Translations under genes and position numbers: made by a program | Source of the DNA: Fervidibacter sp032160945 | GTDB lineage: Bacteria; Armatimonadota; Fervidibacteria; Fervidibacterales; Fervidibacteraceae | DNA length: 15,629 nucleotides | NCBI GenBank assembly: GCA_032160945.1 | Contig: JAVHTL010000077.1 | Direction: 5' to 3' (one strand) | Shown: one piece after another, positions 6,994-14,848 of the stretch | Layout: every line of letters begins with the position of its first letter | Position numbering within the stretch: the stretch's first letter is position 1 | The notes under the pieces: model-generated | Told to the model about the DNA's origin: nothing | Seen by the model: the letters and a program-made list of their open reading frames with translations, nothing else | Databases searched by the model: none

Positions 6994-8619
6994 ATGGTCA
7001 CGAAGCCGATCGCAATTTGGGGTTTCATGGGTAGCGGCAAAACAAGCGTCGGAAAAGCGTTAGCGCAAAAACTTGGATATGAGTTCGTTGACAGCGACGA
7101 ACTCATAATGCAGCGTTTCGGGAAGCCGATCACGCAGATTTTTGCCGAAGAAGGTGAAGCCGCTTTCAGGAAAGCCGAAAGCGAACTATTGACAGAACTG
7201 TTGCAGCGACAACGAATTGTGATTGCCACCGGCGGCGGGATGCCTACTGTTCCGGAAAACTTGGCTGCTTTACGGACGAAGGCTCTCAACTTTTACCTTC
7301 GTGTCCCAACTGATGTGCTTTACGAGCGTTTGGCAACGGTTCGCGACCGACCGCTCCTTGAGGGCTTTGCTGACCGATACTGGCGCATTGCTACTTTGCT
7401 GTCGCAGCGAGAGCATTTTTACACTCAGGCTCAATTCACCGTCAACTGTGGTCGTCAAACCCCAGACCAAATTGCTGAGCGGATTCTTGCATGGGTGCGA
7501 GCGTTAGAAAACGACGATGACGCAGTGACCGTTGATTTGCAAGAGCGAAGTTACCATGTGCTTGTTGGGAGTGATTTGCTTTCGCGGATAGAACGGATTG
7601 CCGAAGCAGGCAATTTGCAACCACCGTTTGCTGTCGTTCATGATGAGAGCGTTGAAAGTTCCGGAAAACTCGTTTGCGAACGGCTGAGCAGGTTGGGAAA
7701 GTCTGAGCGAAAGAGCGTTCCTTCGGGCGAAGCCAGCAAAAACATTAATCAAGCGATTTCACTTTGGCATTGGCTCGCTGAGATGGCGATGCCGCGCAAC
7801 GGCACGCTTTTCGCTGTCGGCGGTGGAGTTGTGGGTGATTTGGTCGGCTTCGTCGCTGCGACTTACATGAGAGGAATCGCTTATGCCCAAATTCCGACAA
7901 CTTTGCTCGCAATGGTTGATAGCGCCATTGGAGGTAAAACCGCAATTGATCTGCCTCACGCTAAAAACCTTGTTGGCGCTTTTCATCAACCCTCGCTTGT
8001 CGTCAGCGACTTGATAACTTTGAAGACAATGCCCGACCGTGCCTTTATTGCCGGTCTTGCAGAAGTTGTCAAGTATGGGGTTATTGCTGACCCTGTGTTG
8101 CTCCGATATTTGCGCGACAACGCCGATTTGATTTTGCGCCGCCACCCCCTCGCACTCAGAGCGATTATCGCTCGTTCAGCATCCGTCAAGGCAAGCGTCG
8201 TCTCTTTGGATGAGCGGGAGCAAACTGGCTTGCGAATGATTCTCAACTACGGTCACACCTTTGGGCATGCTTTGGAAGCGGCGACGAATTTTCAACTCCT
8301 TCACGGTGAAGCAGTGGCGATTGGCATGACAGCCGAAGCCTATTTGGCTTGGCGGCTCGGTTGGTGCGACCGTGAGGTGCTTGATGAACAAAGTGAAGTT
8401 TTGAGGGCATTGGAATTGCCAACGAAACTCAAGGAAGTTTCTGAACCCGTTACCGAACCTGATATTGCTACCTTGACAGAAACGATGCAGCGGGACAAGA
8501 AGCGCAAAGGAAGCCTTGTTCGGTTTGCGCTTCCGAAGCGTTTCGGCGAAACAGCGGTGACTGACTTTCCTATCCCCGATGACCTCATCGCCGATGTTTG
8601 GGCTTTTGTTTTGCGGTGA
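6994..8619 (+). CDS. aroKB: Bifunctional shikimate kinase / 3-dehydroquinate synthase fusion
   Basis: 541 residues covering two steps of the cytoplasmic shikimate pathway: AroK phosphorylates shikimate and AroB converts DAHP to 3-dehydroquinate. AroK occupies about 1-170, with P-loop G10-FMGSGKT, DSD (33-35), Arg59 in AAFRK, GGG (80-82) and the lid arginines in VRDRP (117-119). AroB occupies about 178-541, with the NAD-site GGGVVGD (276-282), Lys315 in DSAIGGKT, and metal ligands Glu357 (LAEVVKYG), His421 (NYGHTFGH) and His437 (LLHGEA). The 16-residue spacing of the two histidines matches characterised enzymes. Both halves look catalytically complete and are joined by a short linker. Similar AroK-AroB fusions are known, for example in Thermotoga maritima. 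The gene stands alone, between inverted copies of a repeat; its promoter must lie in or near the upstream element, but none is clear. Confidence 0.95.
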   Translation: MVTKPIAIWGFMGSGKTSVGKALAQKLGYEFVDSDELIMQRFGKPITQIFAEEGEAAFRKAESELLTELLQRQRIVIATGGGMPTVPENLAALRTKALNFYLRVPTDVLYERLATVRDRPLLEGFADRYWRIATLLSQREHFYTQAQFTVNCGRQTPDQIAERILAWVRALENDDDAVTVDLQERSYHVLVGSDLLSRIERIAEAGNLQPPFAVVHDESVESSGKLVCERLSRLGKSERKSVPSGEASKNINQAISLWHWLAEMAMPRNGTLFAVGGGVVGDLVGFVAATYMRGIAYAQIPTTLLAMVDSAIGGKTAIDLPHAKNLVGAFHQPSLVVSDLITLKTMPDRAFIAGLAEVVKYGVIADPVLLRYLRDNADLILRRHPLALRAIIARSASVKASVVSLDEREQTGLRMILNYGHTFGHALEAATNFQLLHGEAVAIGMTAEAYLAWRLGWCDREVLDEQSEVLRALELPTKLKEVSEPVTEPDIATLTETMQRDKKRKGSLVRFALPKRFGETAVTDFPIPDDLIADVWAFVLR

Positions 8620-8648
8620 AACGGAATATGCGAGCGGGTTCGTTCGTC

Positions 8649-8756
8649 TTAGGAGTTACGCAGTTGGATGTAGGGGCGGCTGCTAAGCCGCCTGCAAGGG
8701 CAGTTTTAGCCCCTTATAAAGGATGTTTTCGGGCAGACTATCGTCCGCCCCTACAC
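8649..8756 (-). repeat. Two-hairpin dispersed element, inverted and truncated copy
   Basis: This is the reverse complement of 6821-6928 with eight substitutions in 108 bases and no gaps. All eight are transitions. It keeps the outer end TTAGGAGTTACGCAG and both hairpins but lacks the distal terminal repeat present at 6794-6820; similarity stops at CTACAC 8751-8756. It begins 29 bases after the aroKB stop, so aroKB sits between inverted copies about 1.7 kb apart. Confidence 0.85.
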
Positions 8757-8767
8757 ACCTACACCAA

Positions 8768-8792
8768 GGGGACAAGGTTGGGGCGGTTGGGG
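8768..8792 (+). repeat. G-rich patch, possible G-quadruplex
   Basis: GGGG runs at 8768-8771, 8780-8783 and 8789-8792, with GG pairs at 8776 and 8785, inside a short direct repeat of GGTTGGGG. This could fold as a two-tier G-quadruplex in DNA or in the aroKB 3' transcript. No function is evident. Confidence 0.3.
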
Positions 8793-8821
8793 ACAAAGGT
8801 GGACTTGGTAAGAAACATTTC

Positions 8822-8845
8822 AGCGTCACAGTTTAACCTGACGCT
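8822..8845. repeat. Perfect 7-bp inverted repeat
   Basis: AGCGTCA (8822-8828) pairs with TGACGCT (8839-8845) over a ten-base loop, in the convergent gap after aroKB. There is no T-tract, so it is not a classic terminator. The rest of 8757-8892 holds nothing else I can identify. Confidence 0.3.
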
Positions 8846-8892
8846 TCCATCTGCAGCGTCGGCTGATACCTAAGGCTGAGAACAAGGAAATC

Positions 8893-8924
8893 GGTGGGGA
8901 CGAAATAGTCCCCGCCTTCATTTT
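8893..8924. terminator. Intrinsic terminator between convergent genes
   Basis: A nine-base-pair stem, GGTGGGGAC (8893-8901) with GTCCCCGCC (8908-8916), contains one G-T pair and a GAAATA loop. It is followed on the + strand by TTCATTTT, so it should end aroKB transcription. The opposite strand has only a mixed GATTTCCTTGTT after the stem, so termination of the minus-strand oxidoreductase there would be weaker. Confidence 0.65.
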
Positions 8925-8928
8925 CCCG

Positions 8929-10146
8929 CTACAATCCCCATCGTTCGTTTATCGGTCGTTGATAGACTTCAATTTTCCCCTCAATGACATCTTGCACTTT
9001 GACGGTTTGACCCGTTGTGGAGGCTTCGTAGATGGCGATTGAAATTGCTTTCGCTTTCAATCCGTCCTCAACCGTCACCTCTGGTGGACGATTGTTCTGA
9101 ACAGCGTCAACGAAGTCGTAGCATTCAAGGACGAAGCCGTCCGTGAAACCGTGAGGGAACAACCGCTGCCATTTCTCCTCCCCTATTGCGTTCCTAAAAT
9201 CTTGAGCCAAATCGTTGAGCCGCCGAACTCTTCCGTTAGCGTGTTGCACCAAAGCGTTGCCCCAAGGACCGTGAAATGCATCGCCAGTGTCAATCAAAGC
9301 ACCCTCGGTTGCGTAGTAAACGACATGGGTGAACCGATGAGCAGGTGCTGCGTTGGTGTAACTCCAAAAACCTGTCAAGCCATTCTCAAACTCAAGCACA
9401 GCCATCCAAGTGTCTTCGCGGTCGTCTAATACCAACTCACCGTCTTTGCGGAAGTGTCTGGGTAAAAGTTGCTTGACAACTGCATGGACATGCTTGACAT
9501 CGCCGAAGAGGTAGCGGATTGTATCGCAGAAGTGAGCACCGCTGTCCATAACCAAACCGCCACCAGACAAAAACTTGTCAACGCGCCAATGCCATGCAGG
9601 TTCGCGCCCCGGTTGAGGTGGCGGCATGTAGCCGACTTGAATCGCGTAAAAGAGCGTGGGTTCACCGATGAGTTTGCTTTCATTGAAGAGCCACCAAGTT
9701 GTCCGCTGGGGAACACCATGCCTGATGTTTTCTGCGGTGGCGGCAAACTTGCCTGCACGCTTCGCTGCTTCCAAAACCGCCTTCGTTGCCTTTATAGTTA
9801 CTCCAACGGGCTTCTCAATCATCACATGCAAGCCTGCTTCTAAACAAGCGACACCGATGACATGATGCAAGTGGTGGGGAGTGATAATGTCGGCAGCATC
9901 AAGGTTGCTGGATTCTTCCTTGAGTAAAACTTCGTGGTCGGTGTAAACTCGCGGTTTCTTGCCTTGGAACTGTTCCGCCCAATTGGCAAACTCTTGAGCC
10001 CGTTCTTCAACAGAGTCACAAACAGCGACGATTTCAAACTTATCGGGTTCAGCCTTTTTGATTTGCTCGTAACCTCTCATGTGAGCGCGAGCAATGCCAC
10101 CGCAACCGATAATTGCCAACCGAACCCTTTTAATGTCGCTTGCCAT
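8929..10146 (-). CDS. Gfo/Idh/MocA family NAD(P)-dependent oxidoreductase
   Basis: 405 residues, cytoplasmic. The family oxidises or reduces sugars, inositols and related polyols with bound NAD(P). The N-terminal Rossmann fold has G14-CGGIA and VCD (42-44), the latter the usual spot for cofactor ribose recognition. The family signature is E111-K112-P113, with the catalytic-type Lys112. The C-terminal alpha/beta domain has GGGLVMDSGAH, giving the expected Asp201 and His205 pair of the active site. The substrate is not predictable; such genes are often found with glycosidases, and a GH2 enzyme lies 5 kb away. The start is well supported by AGGAGGGG (complement of 10153-10160) six bases before the ATG. 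It is divergent from the gene at 10272 and convergent with aroKB. Confidence 0.92.
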   Translation of the reverse strand: MASDIKRVRLAIIGCGGIARAHMRGYEQIKKAEPDKFEIVAVCDSVEERAQEFANWAEQFQGKKPRVYTDHEVLLKEESSNLDAADIITPHHLHHVIGVACLEAGLHVMIEKPVGVTIKATKAVLEAAKRAGKFAATAENIRHGVPQRTTWWLFNESKLIGEPTLFYAIQVGYMPPPQPGREPAWHWRVDKFLSGGGLVMDSGAHFCDTIRYLFGDVKHVHAVVKQLLPRHFRKDGELVLDDREDTWMAVLEFENGLTGFWSYTNAAPAHRFTHVVYYATEGALIDTGDAFHGPWGNALVQHANGRVRRLNDLAQDFRNAIGEEKWQRLFPHGFTDGFVLECYDFVDAVQNNRPPEVTVEDGLKAKAISIAIYEASTTGQTVKVQDVIEGKIEVYQRPINERWGL

Positions 10147-10176
10147 TACTTTCCCCTCCTCGTTGCTTTGATGTTC

Positions 10177-10204
10177 GTTATGTCCAAACCTTTTTGACAG
10201 TCAA
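10177..10204 (-). promoter_or_regulatory. Candidate promoter of the minus-strand oxidoreductase
   Basis: Read on the minus strand, TTGACT (10204-10199) and CATAAC (10182-10177) are separated by 16 bases, matching five and four of six sigma-70-type consensus positions. This leaves a roughly 30-base leader before the ATG at 10146. Plausible but weak. Confidence 0.35.
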
Positions 10205-10212
10205 TTGGTCAA
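10194..10212. promoter_or_regulatory. Dyad in divergent intergenic region
   Basis: TTGAC (10194-10198) and GTCAA (10200-10204) form an 11-base palindrome, and a second GTCAA follows at 10208-10212. It overlaps the -35 region of the minus-strand promoter candidate and supplies a perfect TTGACA for the + strand (no good -10 follows). It could be an operator shared by the two divergent genes. Confidence 0.35.
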
Positions 10213-10256
10213 GAGTTTCTCGTCTCACTTAAAGTCACAAAATGCTAAGATTTTTT

Positions 10257-10264
10257 GGGGTGAG
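10257..10264 (+). promoter_or_regulatory. Ribosome-binding site that sets the start of the secreted repeat protein
   Basis: GGGGTGAG lies seven bases before ATG 10272. The earlier in-frame ATG 10242 has no such site, and starting at 10272 leaves a compact signal peptide. Confidence 0.5.
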
Positions 10265-10271
10265 TAAACTG

Positions 10272-12167
10272 ATGAAGGGTTTTTGTGTTGTCATTTTGGT
10301 GTTGACCTTCAATCTCACTGTTTTGGCTCAAGCATCTAACCCACTTTTGTTGCGTTTCATTTTTGTTTCGGAGGGCGGAACACCACTTGCTGGCGTTCAG
10401 GCTCAAATTGACTTTTTCCCAGCCCCACCTTCGCAAGGCTACCACTCAACAACCAAAGGTTTTACCGATGCTCAAGGGCAAATTTTCGCCACGCTCCCAG
10501 ATTCGCGACCTTGGTGGGTCATCGCTGGAGTGGATGGGGCTGCATTCTTCTTTGATGCAAGCAAACCGAACAAAATCCAGCCAACCGTCAAGTGTTGGAT
10601 GGGTTCAAAACCATCGTTAGTTTGCTCCGTTGAAGGTGATGCTACAAAAGCGTCAGTGTTTTTGAAACTTAGCCCGTCAAGTTTTTGGGTTCGGTTACCG
10701 CCTTTCAAGGACAACCAAATTTTGCTCTTTAACTTGCCAAGCGGTGAGCACCAAATTGTCCTTGCCCCTGCTTTTGTTTTGGCTTATTGGAGGAATGCCA
10801 TTTCATTCCAGCCTCCTGTGAAGGTGACTATACGGGAAAGTGAAAGGGCTTTCGTCAATTTTGTCGTTCCAGCAACAGGTTCAATCTCAGGGCGCATCGT
10901 TTCAACTGACAATCGTCCAATCCCCAATGCCACCTTGACTTTGATGCAGGACGAAGTTGGGCAATTTACCATTTCATCCGATCCTAAAGGTCAGTTTGTC
11001 ATGGACGGATTGCCTGAAGGTGAATATCGCCTGCTTGTCACGGCAAACGACTTTGAGCCTGCTCAAAGGGTCGTAAAGGTCAAGCCTAAAGAGATTACAA
11101 CGGTCAACATAGTTTTGAAGCCACAAGAGGTTGGTTTCATTCGTGGTCGCGTCGTAGGTGTTGATGGCAAAGTTCCAAAAGATGGTCGCATCTTAGTTGA
11201 AAGACATCTTTCGCCAACAGCAAGGCAATATTCAGGTGTCATTTTGTGGCGACCAGAAGATGGAAAGTTTGAAGGCAAATTGCCACCAGGAAACTACTCG
11301 CTGATTGCGCAAAGTGGCAGCAGGAGAGTAAGCAAGCAAATCCGAGTAATTGCAGGTCAGATTACCGATGCTGGCGAACTTGTTTTTCCGTTGCCAGCAA
11401 TCGTTGAGGGATTTGTCAAATCTCGTGTTCCTTTGACGAACACTCGTGTCCGCGTCGTCGTCTCAAGAGAGAGTGATGACCCATTTCAGCCCCAGTGGGG
11501 TAGCGTGTTGTCAGAAGTTCCTGTCAGTCCAGATGGCAAGTTCCAAGTTGAAGTTCCGCCAGAACCATTAGCAATTTTGCTTTTGCCTTTCGGGATGAAC
11601 AAACCCGTCTGGCATCATGTCCATGCAAAGACGGGACAAAAATTGACTGTCCAGTTTGAGTTGCCAGCAACGGGTGCAATTGAAGGTCAGGTCTTCCAAG
11701 CCGACAACAGTCGCCCAATCGTTGGAGCGCTCGTTTACTTGATTGACGAAACTGGAATGACAATCGCTCAAACTACGACGAACCGCTTGGGCATATACCG
11801 CTTTGAGCCAATTTTGCCTGGGACTTATTCGCTTCGCTGCCAAGCACAAAGTTTGGCAATAGGCTTTAGGCACAATGTAGTTGTCGCTGAAGGTGCTATC
11901 GTTCCCGTTGATTTCGTTTTGTCAGTTGGCGGGAGAGTTGTCGGTCAGGTAAAATCCAAAAGCAAGCAAACTTCCAGAATGTATGTCATGCTGAACGCCG
12001 ACGCAAATTTCATGTCACAAGTGGACATCAACGGTCGTTTCACCATTGACAACATCGTGCCAGGTCGCCATATCCTCATGCTATTTCGTCTGGGAGACCA
12101 AATCGCAGCAAAGGAAGTTGTGGTCAAAAGCGGTGAAACCACCGAAGTCATTTTTGAAATACCATGA
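10272..12167 (+). CDS. Secreted protein of tandem carboxypeptidase-regulatory-like (Ig-type) domains
   Basis: 631 residues. It begins with a signal peptide (MKGFCVVILVLTFNLTVLAQA) and has no later membrane segment or anchor, so it is likely exported. After an N-terminal fold (about 25-90, ending with a TDAQGQ turn) and a less clear middle, there are about five repeats of the CarboxypepD_reg type. Each starts with G-x-[IV]-x-G-x-[VI] and carries a D-x-x-G-x-F turn and a [LP]-P-G-x-Y-x-L strand: near 203 (GSISGRIV), 288 (GFIRGRVV), 372 (AIVEGFVK), 467 (GAIEGQVF) and 552 (GRVVGQVK). These transthyretin-like folds are structural or binding modules; no peptidase or other catalytic motif is visible, so the role is unknown. 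It is divergent from the oxidoreductase and ends 42 bases before the convergent hypF. An earlier ATG at 10242 is less likely. Confidence 0.85.
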   Translation: MKGFCVVILVLTFNLTVLAQASNPLLLRFIFVSEGGTPLAGVQAQIDFFPAPPSQGYHSTTKGFTDAQGQIFATLPDSRPWWVIAGVDGAAFFFDASKPNKIQPTVKCWMGSKPSLVCSVEGDATKASVFLKLSPSSFWVRLPPFKDNQILLFNLPSGEHQIVLAPAFVLAYWRNAISFQPPVKVTIRESERAFVNFVVPATGSISGRIVSTDNRPIPNATLTLMQDEVGQFTISSDPKGQFVMDGLPEGEYRLLVTANDFEPAQRVVKVKPKEITTVNIVLKPQEVGFIRGRVVGVDGKVPKDGRILVERHLSPTARQYSGVILWRPEDGKFEGKLPPGNYSLIAQSGSRRVSKQIRVIAGQITDAGELVFPLPAIVEGFVKSRVPLTNTRVRVVVSRESDDPFQPQWGSVLSEVPVSPDGKFQVEVPPEPLAILLLPFGMNKPVWHHVHAKTGQKLTVQFELPATGAIEGQVFQADNSRPIVGALVYLIDETGMTIAQTTTNRLGIYRFEPILPGTYSLRCQAQSLAIGFRHNVVVAEGAIVPVDFVLSVGGRVVGQVKSKSKQTSRMYVMLNADANFMSQVDINGRFTIDNIVPGRHILMLFRLGDQIAAKEVVVKSGETTEVIFEIP

Positions 12168-12209
12168 CTTTTGCTGTGCAATAGCGATGCAATTGCTGGG
12201 CGTTCCAAA

Positions 12210-14552
12210 TCAACGCAGAACAAGTTCAGTGTCCTGCAAAGTTTGCTTTGCTACAATCGCTGCTTGACCGAAACAAATCCCTCCATCGTTTGGTGGCAAT
12301 TTGGTTGGGACGAAAACTTTGAAACCTTCATGCCTCAATAAATCAATCAACCAGTTGAGCAGCAAAACATTTTGCATTACACCGCCACCCAATACAACTT
12401 CATTGACTCCTGTCCGCTTGCGAATTTCAAGGCAGGCTCGTAAAGTCGCATCGGCTACGGCTGCGTGAAATTGAAATGCAATTTGCTCAGCGGGCAAATC
12501 TTCCTTCAAGGCTTCAACGATGCCTGCAATAACTGGCTTCGCTTTCATCACAATCGGGTCGGTGTCGGTGAGTTCAAAAGCGAAAGGCGGTTGCTCAAAC
12601 TTGTCACCAAATTTTTCTGTCCATTGAGCGGCAGCCATTTCAAGCCAAATCGCTGGATGTCCTTCGTAAGAGCCGATGTCGCAAATGCCAAGCAAACTTG
12701 CAACAGCGTCAAACAAGCGCCCGATACTGCTCGTTTGTGGTTGTGGCAAATCGCTGCGAAGCAAATTCCAAATTTGTTTCCACTTGCCTGCTCCCACCCG
12801 CTCGGCAATCCCGAAAGAAAGTTGTTCACCATCGTCGTTGAATGTGTGCCTTAACCAACTTGCCGCCATCCTCCACGCTTCTCTGATTGCCCTTTCGCCT
12901 CCGGGCATGGTCACATATTCAAGGTGCGCTGCCCGTTCAAAACTTTCGTAGGTTGCCAGCAAAATTTCACCACCCCAAATCGTTCCATCCGTGCCATACC
13001 CAGTCCCGTCGTAAGCAACTCCAATGACAGGACATTCCAAGCCATATTCAGCCATAACCGCAGCAACATGGGCATGATGGTGCTGAACTCCAATTGCAGG
13101 CAAATCTCGCTCCTCTGCGTAGTTGAGGGCAAATCGGGTTGATGGGTAATCGGGATGCAAGTCGTATGCGACCACTTGGGGTTCAATGGCAAACAAGCGT
13201 TTGAAGTGTTCAACACCTTCAATGAATGCGCGAAAAGCAGCGTAATTGTCAAGGTCTCCGATATGGTGGCTGATGAAAGCGTAACGGTTGCGACAAAGGG
13301 CGAAAGTGTTTTTGAGCATCCCCCCAGTCGCCAAAAGCGGCACAGGGGTTTCAAAAGGTAGTAGCACAGGTTGGGGTGCGTAACCGCGCGAACGACGAAT
13401 TAGTAACTCTTGACCCTTGACAACTCTTGCCACTGAATCATCGCATCGGATGTGAATTTCTCGGTTGTGAACCAAAAAAGCATCAACCATACCGCTCAAT
13501 CGTTGAAAGGCATCTTCGTCTTTATAGGCAATTGGTTCGTCGCTTAAATTCCCACTGGTCATCACAAGTGTCTGCTTAACTTCGGTCATGAGTAAGTGAT
13601 GCAAGGGCGTATAAGGGAGCATGATGCCAAGATCACGATGTCTTGTCGCCACGCTTTCGGCGACATTTGCATTGGGGCGACGGCGCATGAGAACTATTGG
13701 GCAACGCCATGAGTTTAGCAATGCCTCTTCTTCGGGCGAAACGAAAACAAGTTGGCGAACAGTTTCCAAATCGGGCGCCATCAATGCGAAAGGTTTGAAT
13801 TCTCGGTGTTTGCTCTGGCGCAACCTTTTGACAGCGTTTTCGTTTGTTGCATCGCAAGCGAGAAGGTAGCCTCCCAAACCTTTGATTGCAACAATTTGAC
13901 CTTTAAGCAACATGCGAGCAGTTTCCTTAATCGCTTCATCGCATCGGCAGGCTTCTCTCCAATCTCCATTCTCATCCCGCACGATTAGCCGAACTTGAGG
14001 ACCGCAGCGGGGGCAAGCAGTAGGTTGGGCATGGAAGCGCCGGTCGCTTGGGTCGTGATATTCGCGCTCGCAATCAGGGCACATCGGAAAAACTGACATC
14101 GTGGTTCGTTCACGGTCGTAAGGGACATCAACAATGATGGTGAAGCGAGGTCCGCAATTGGTGCAGTTGAGGAACGGGTAACGATAGCGTCGGTCATTGG
14201 GATCAAAAAGTTCATGCAAACAGTCGCCACAAGTGGCGACATCAGGGGAAATGAGGACAACTCGCTCAGCATCCTGGTGGCTCTCAACGATTTTGAACTC
14301 GGTGTCATCATTCAGCGGAATTTCATGCCACGATACGCTTTCAATGACAGCAAGCGGTGGTGCATCAGCCTTTAACATGCGGACGAATGCTTCCAATGAT
14401 TCAATTTCACCTTCCACTTCAATAACGACACCTTGGGGGTTATTGAAGACGAAGCCTACCAAGTTTAAACGGTGAGCCAATCTCCAAACGAAGGGACGGA
14501 AACCAACCCCTTGCACTATGCCATTGACTTTGATTTGCCATCGCTGTTTCAT
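12210..14552 (-). CDS. hypF: Carbamoyltransferase HypF, [NiFe]-hydrogenase maturation
   Basis: 780 residues, full length. HypF uses carbamoyl phosphate and ATP to carbamoylate the C-terminal Cys of HypE, the source of the cyanide ligands of [NiFe] hydrogenase; it acts in the cytoplasm. The domain order is complete: acylphosphatase at about 5-90 (GIVQGVGFRPFVWR); two zinc fingers of C-x2-C-x18-C-x2-C form (Cys108/111/130/133 and Cys158/161/180/183); a YrdC-like domain at about 205-390 (KGLGGYLLACDA, KHREFKPFALM); and a Kae1-like domain at about 400-780 (HHHAH 491-495, AYDGTGYG, LGGGVMQN near 720, NDGG near 756). All key residues seem present. ATG 14552 has only a weak purine-rich site upstream (GGAAGCGGAAGCG), but it is the only start compatible with the acylphosphatase domain. 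No other hyp or hydrogenase gene lies in the window. Confidence 0.95.
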   Translation of the reverse strand: MKQRWQIKVNGIVQGVGFRPFVWRLAHRLNLVGFVFNNPQGVVIEVEGEIESLEAFVRMLKADAPPLAVIESVSWHEIPLNDDTEFKIVESHQDAERVVLISPDVATCGDCLHELFDPNDRRYRYPFLNCTNCGPRFTIIVDVPYDRERTTMSVFPMCPDCEREYHDPSDRRFHAQPTACPRCGPQVRLIVRDENGDWREACRCDEAIKETARMLLKGQIVAIKGLGGYLLACDATNENAVKRLRQSKHREFKPFALMAPDLETVRQLVFVSPEEEALLNSWRCPIVLMRRRPNANVAESVATRHRDLGIMLPYTPLHHLLMTEVKQTLVMTSGNLSDEPIAYKDEDAFQRLSGMVDAFLVHNREIHIRCDDSVARVVKGQELLIRRSRGYAPQPVLLPFETPVPLLATGGMLKNTFALCRNRYAFISHHIGDLDNYAAFRAFIEGVEHFKRLFAIEPQVVAYDLHPDYPSTRFALNYAEERDLPAIGVQHHHAHVAAVMAEYGLECPVIGVAYDGTGYGTDGTIWGGEILLATYESFERAAHLEYVTMPGGERAIREAWRMAASWLRHTFNDDGEQLSFGIAERVGAGKWKQIWNLLRSDLPQPQTSSIGRLFDAVASLLGICDIGSYEGHPAIWLEMAAAQWTEKFGDKFEQPPFAFELTDTDPIVMKAKPVIAGIVEALKEDLPAEQIAFQFHAAVADATLRACLEIRKRTGVNEVVLGGGVMQNVLLLNWLIDLLRHEGFKVFVPTKLPPNDGGICFGQAAIVAKQTLQDTELVLR

Positions 14553-14748
14553 GACAATCGCTTCCGCTTCCCTTGTCCGAGTCGTTTAATCGGAAAGAAA
14601 AATTCGCAAAATTCGGCAAAGTTAATTATGCGACCATCATTAGTTTTTGGGTTTAGTGCCTTGCCTTGAACTTAACAACAACCGTGTGTGACGAGCGAAC
14701 ATGAAGACAACTAAAGGTGGCAGTTTTGATGAAATCAGATGAGAACTG

Positions 14749-14770
14749 GTTTCATGTCATCGGATGAAAC
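14749..14770. repeat. Perfect 7-bp inverted repeat upstream of the last gene
   Basis: GTTTCAT (14749-14755) pairs with ATGAAAC (14764-14770) across an eight-base spacer. A further ATGAAA stands at 14729-14734. This may be a transcript hairpin or a regulator-binding cluster. No T-tract follows. Confidence 0.35.
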
Positions 14771-14787
14771 AAGGGTTTTAAGGGGTT

Positions 14788-14805
14788 TGTCCAAAAATTT
14801 GGACA
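14788..14805. promoter_or_regulatory. 18-bp palindrome, operator candidate
   Basis: TGTCCAAA, AA, TTTGGACA is a perfect 8+2+8 dyad centred 52 bases before the ATG of the oxidoreductase. Its length, symmetry and short AT-rich centre fit binding by a helix-turn-helix dimer such as a LacI- or GntR-type sugar regulator. The regulator itself is not in the window. Confidence 0.5.
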
Positions 14806-14848
14806 GATTTTATCCGCGATGTGACAAGGCAAAGGAGAGTGATTGTGG

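Larger units (their letters stand above)
14553..14848. promoter_or_regulatory. Divergent hypF / oxidoreductase intergenic region
   Basis: 296 bases serving two divergent starts. It contains the two dyads listed separately (14749-14770 and 14788-14805) and GATGA motifs at 14728 and 14738. On the minus strand a -10-like CATAAT occurs near 14630 without a convincing -35. The only coding potential is a 13-codon reading frame at 14701 with no ribosome-binding site, which I do not call. Confidence 0.35.

Noticed and set aside
8598..8873. 91-residue reading frame across the end of aroKB and the inverted repeat
   Set aside because: It mostly translates the hairpin element and the G-rich patch, overlaps the aroKB end, and has no ribosome-binding site.
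12168..12209. Bidirectional terminator between the secreted repeat protein and hypF
   Set aside because: Only a five-base GCAAT/ATTGC pairing can be drawn and no T-tract follows, so it is not convincing.
14701..14742. 13-codon leader peptide before the last oxidoreductase
   Set aside because: No ribosome-binding site and no regulatory codon run; likely a chance frame.
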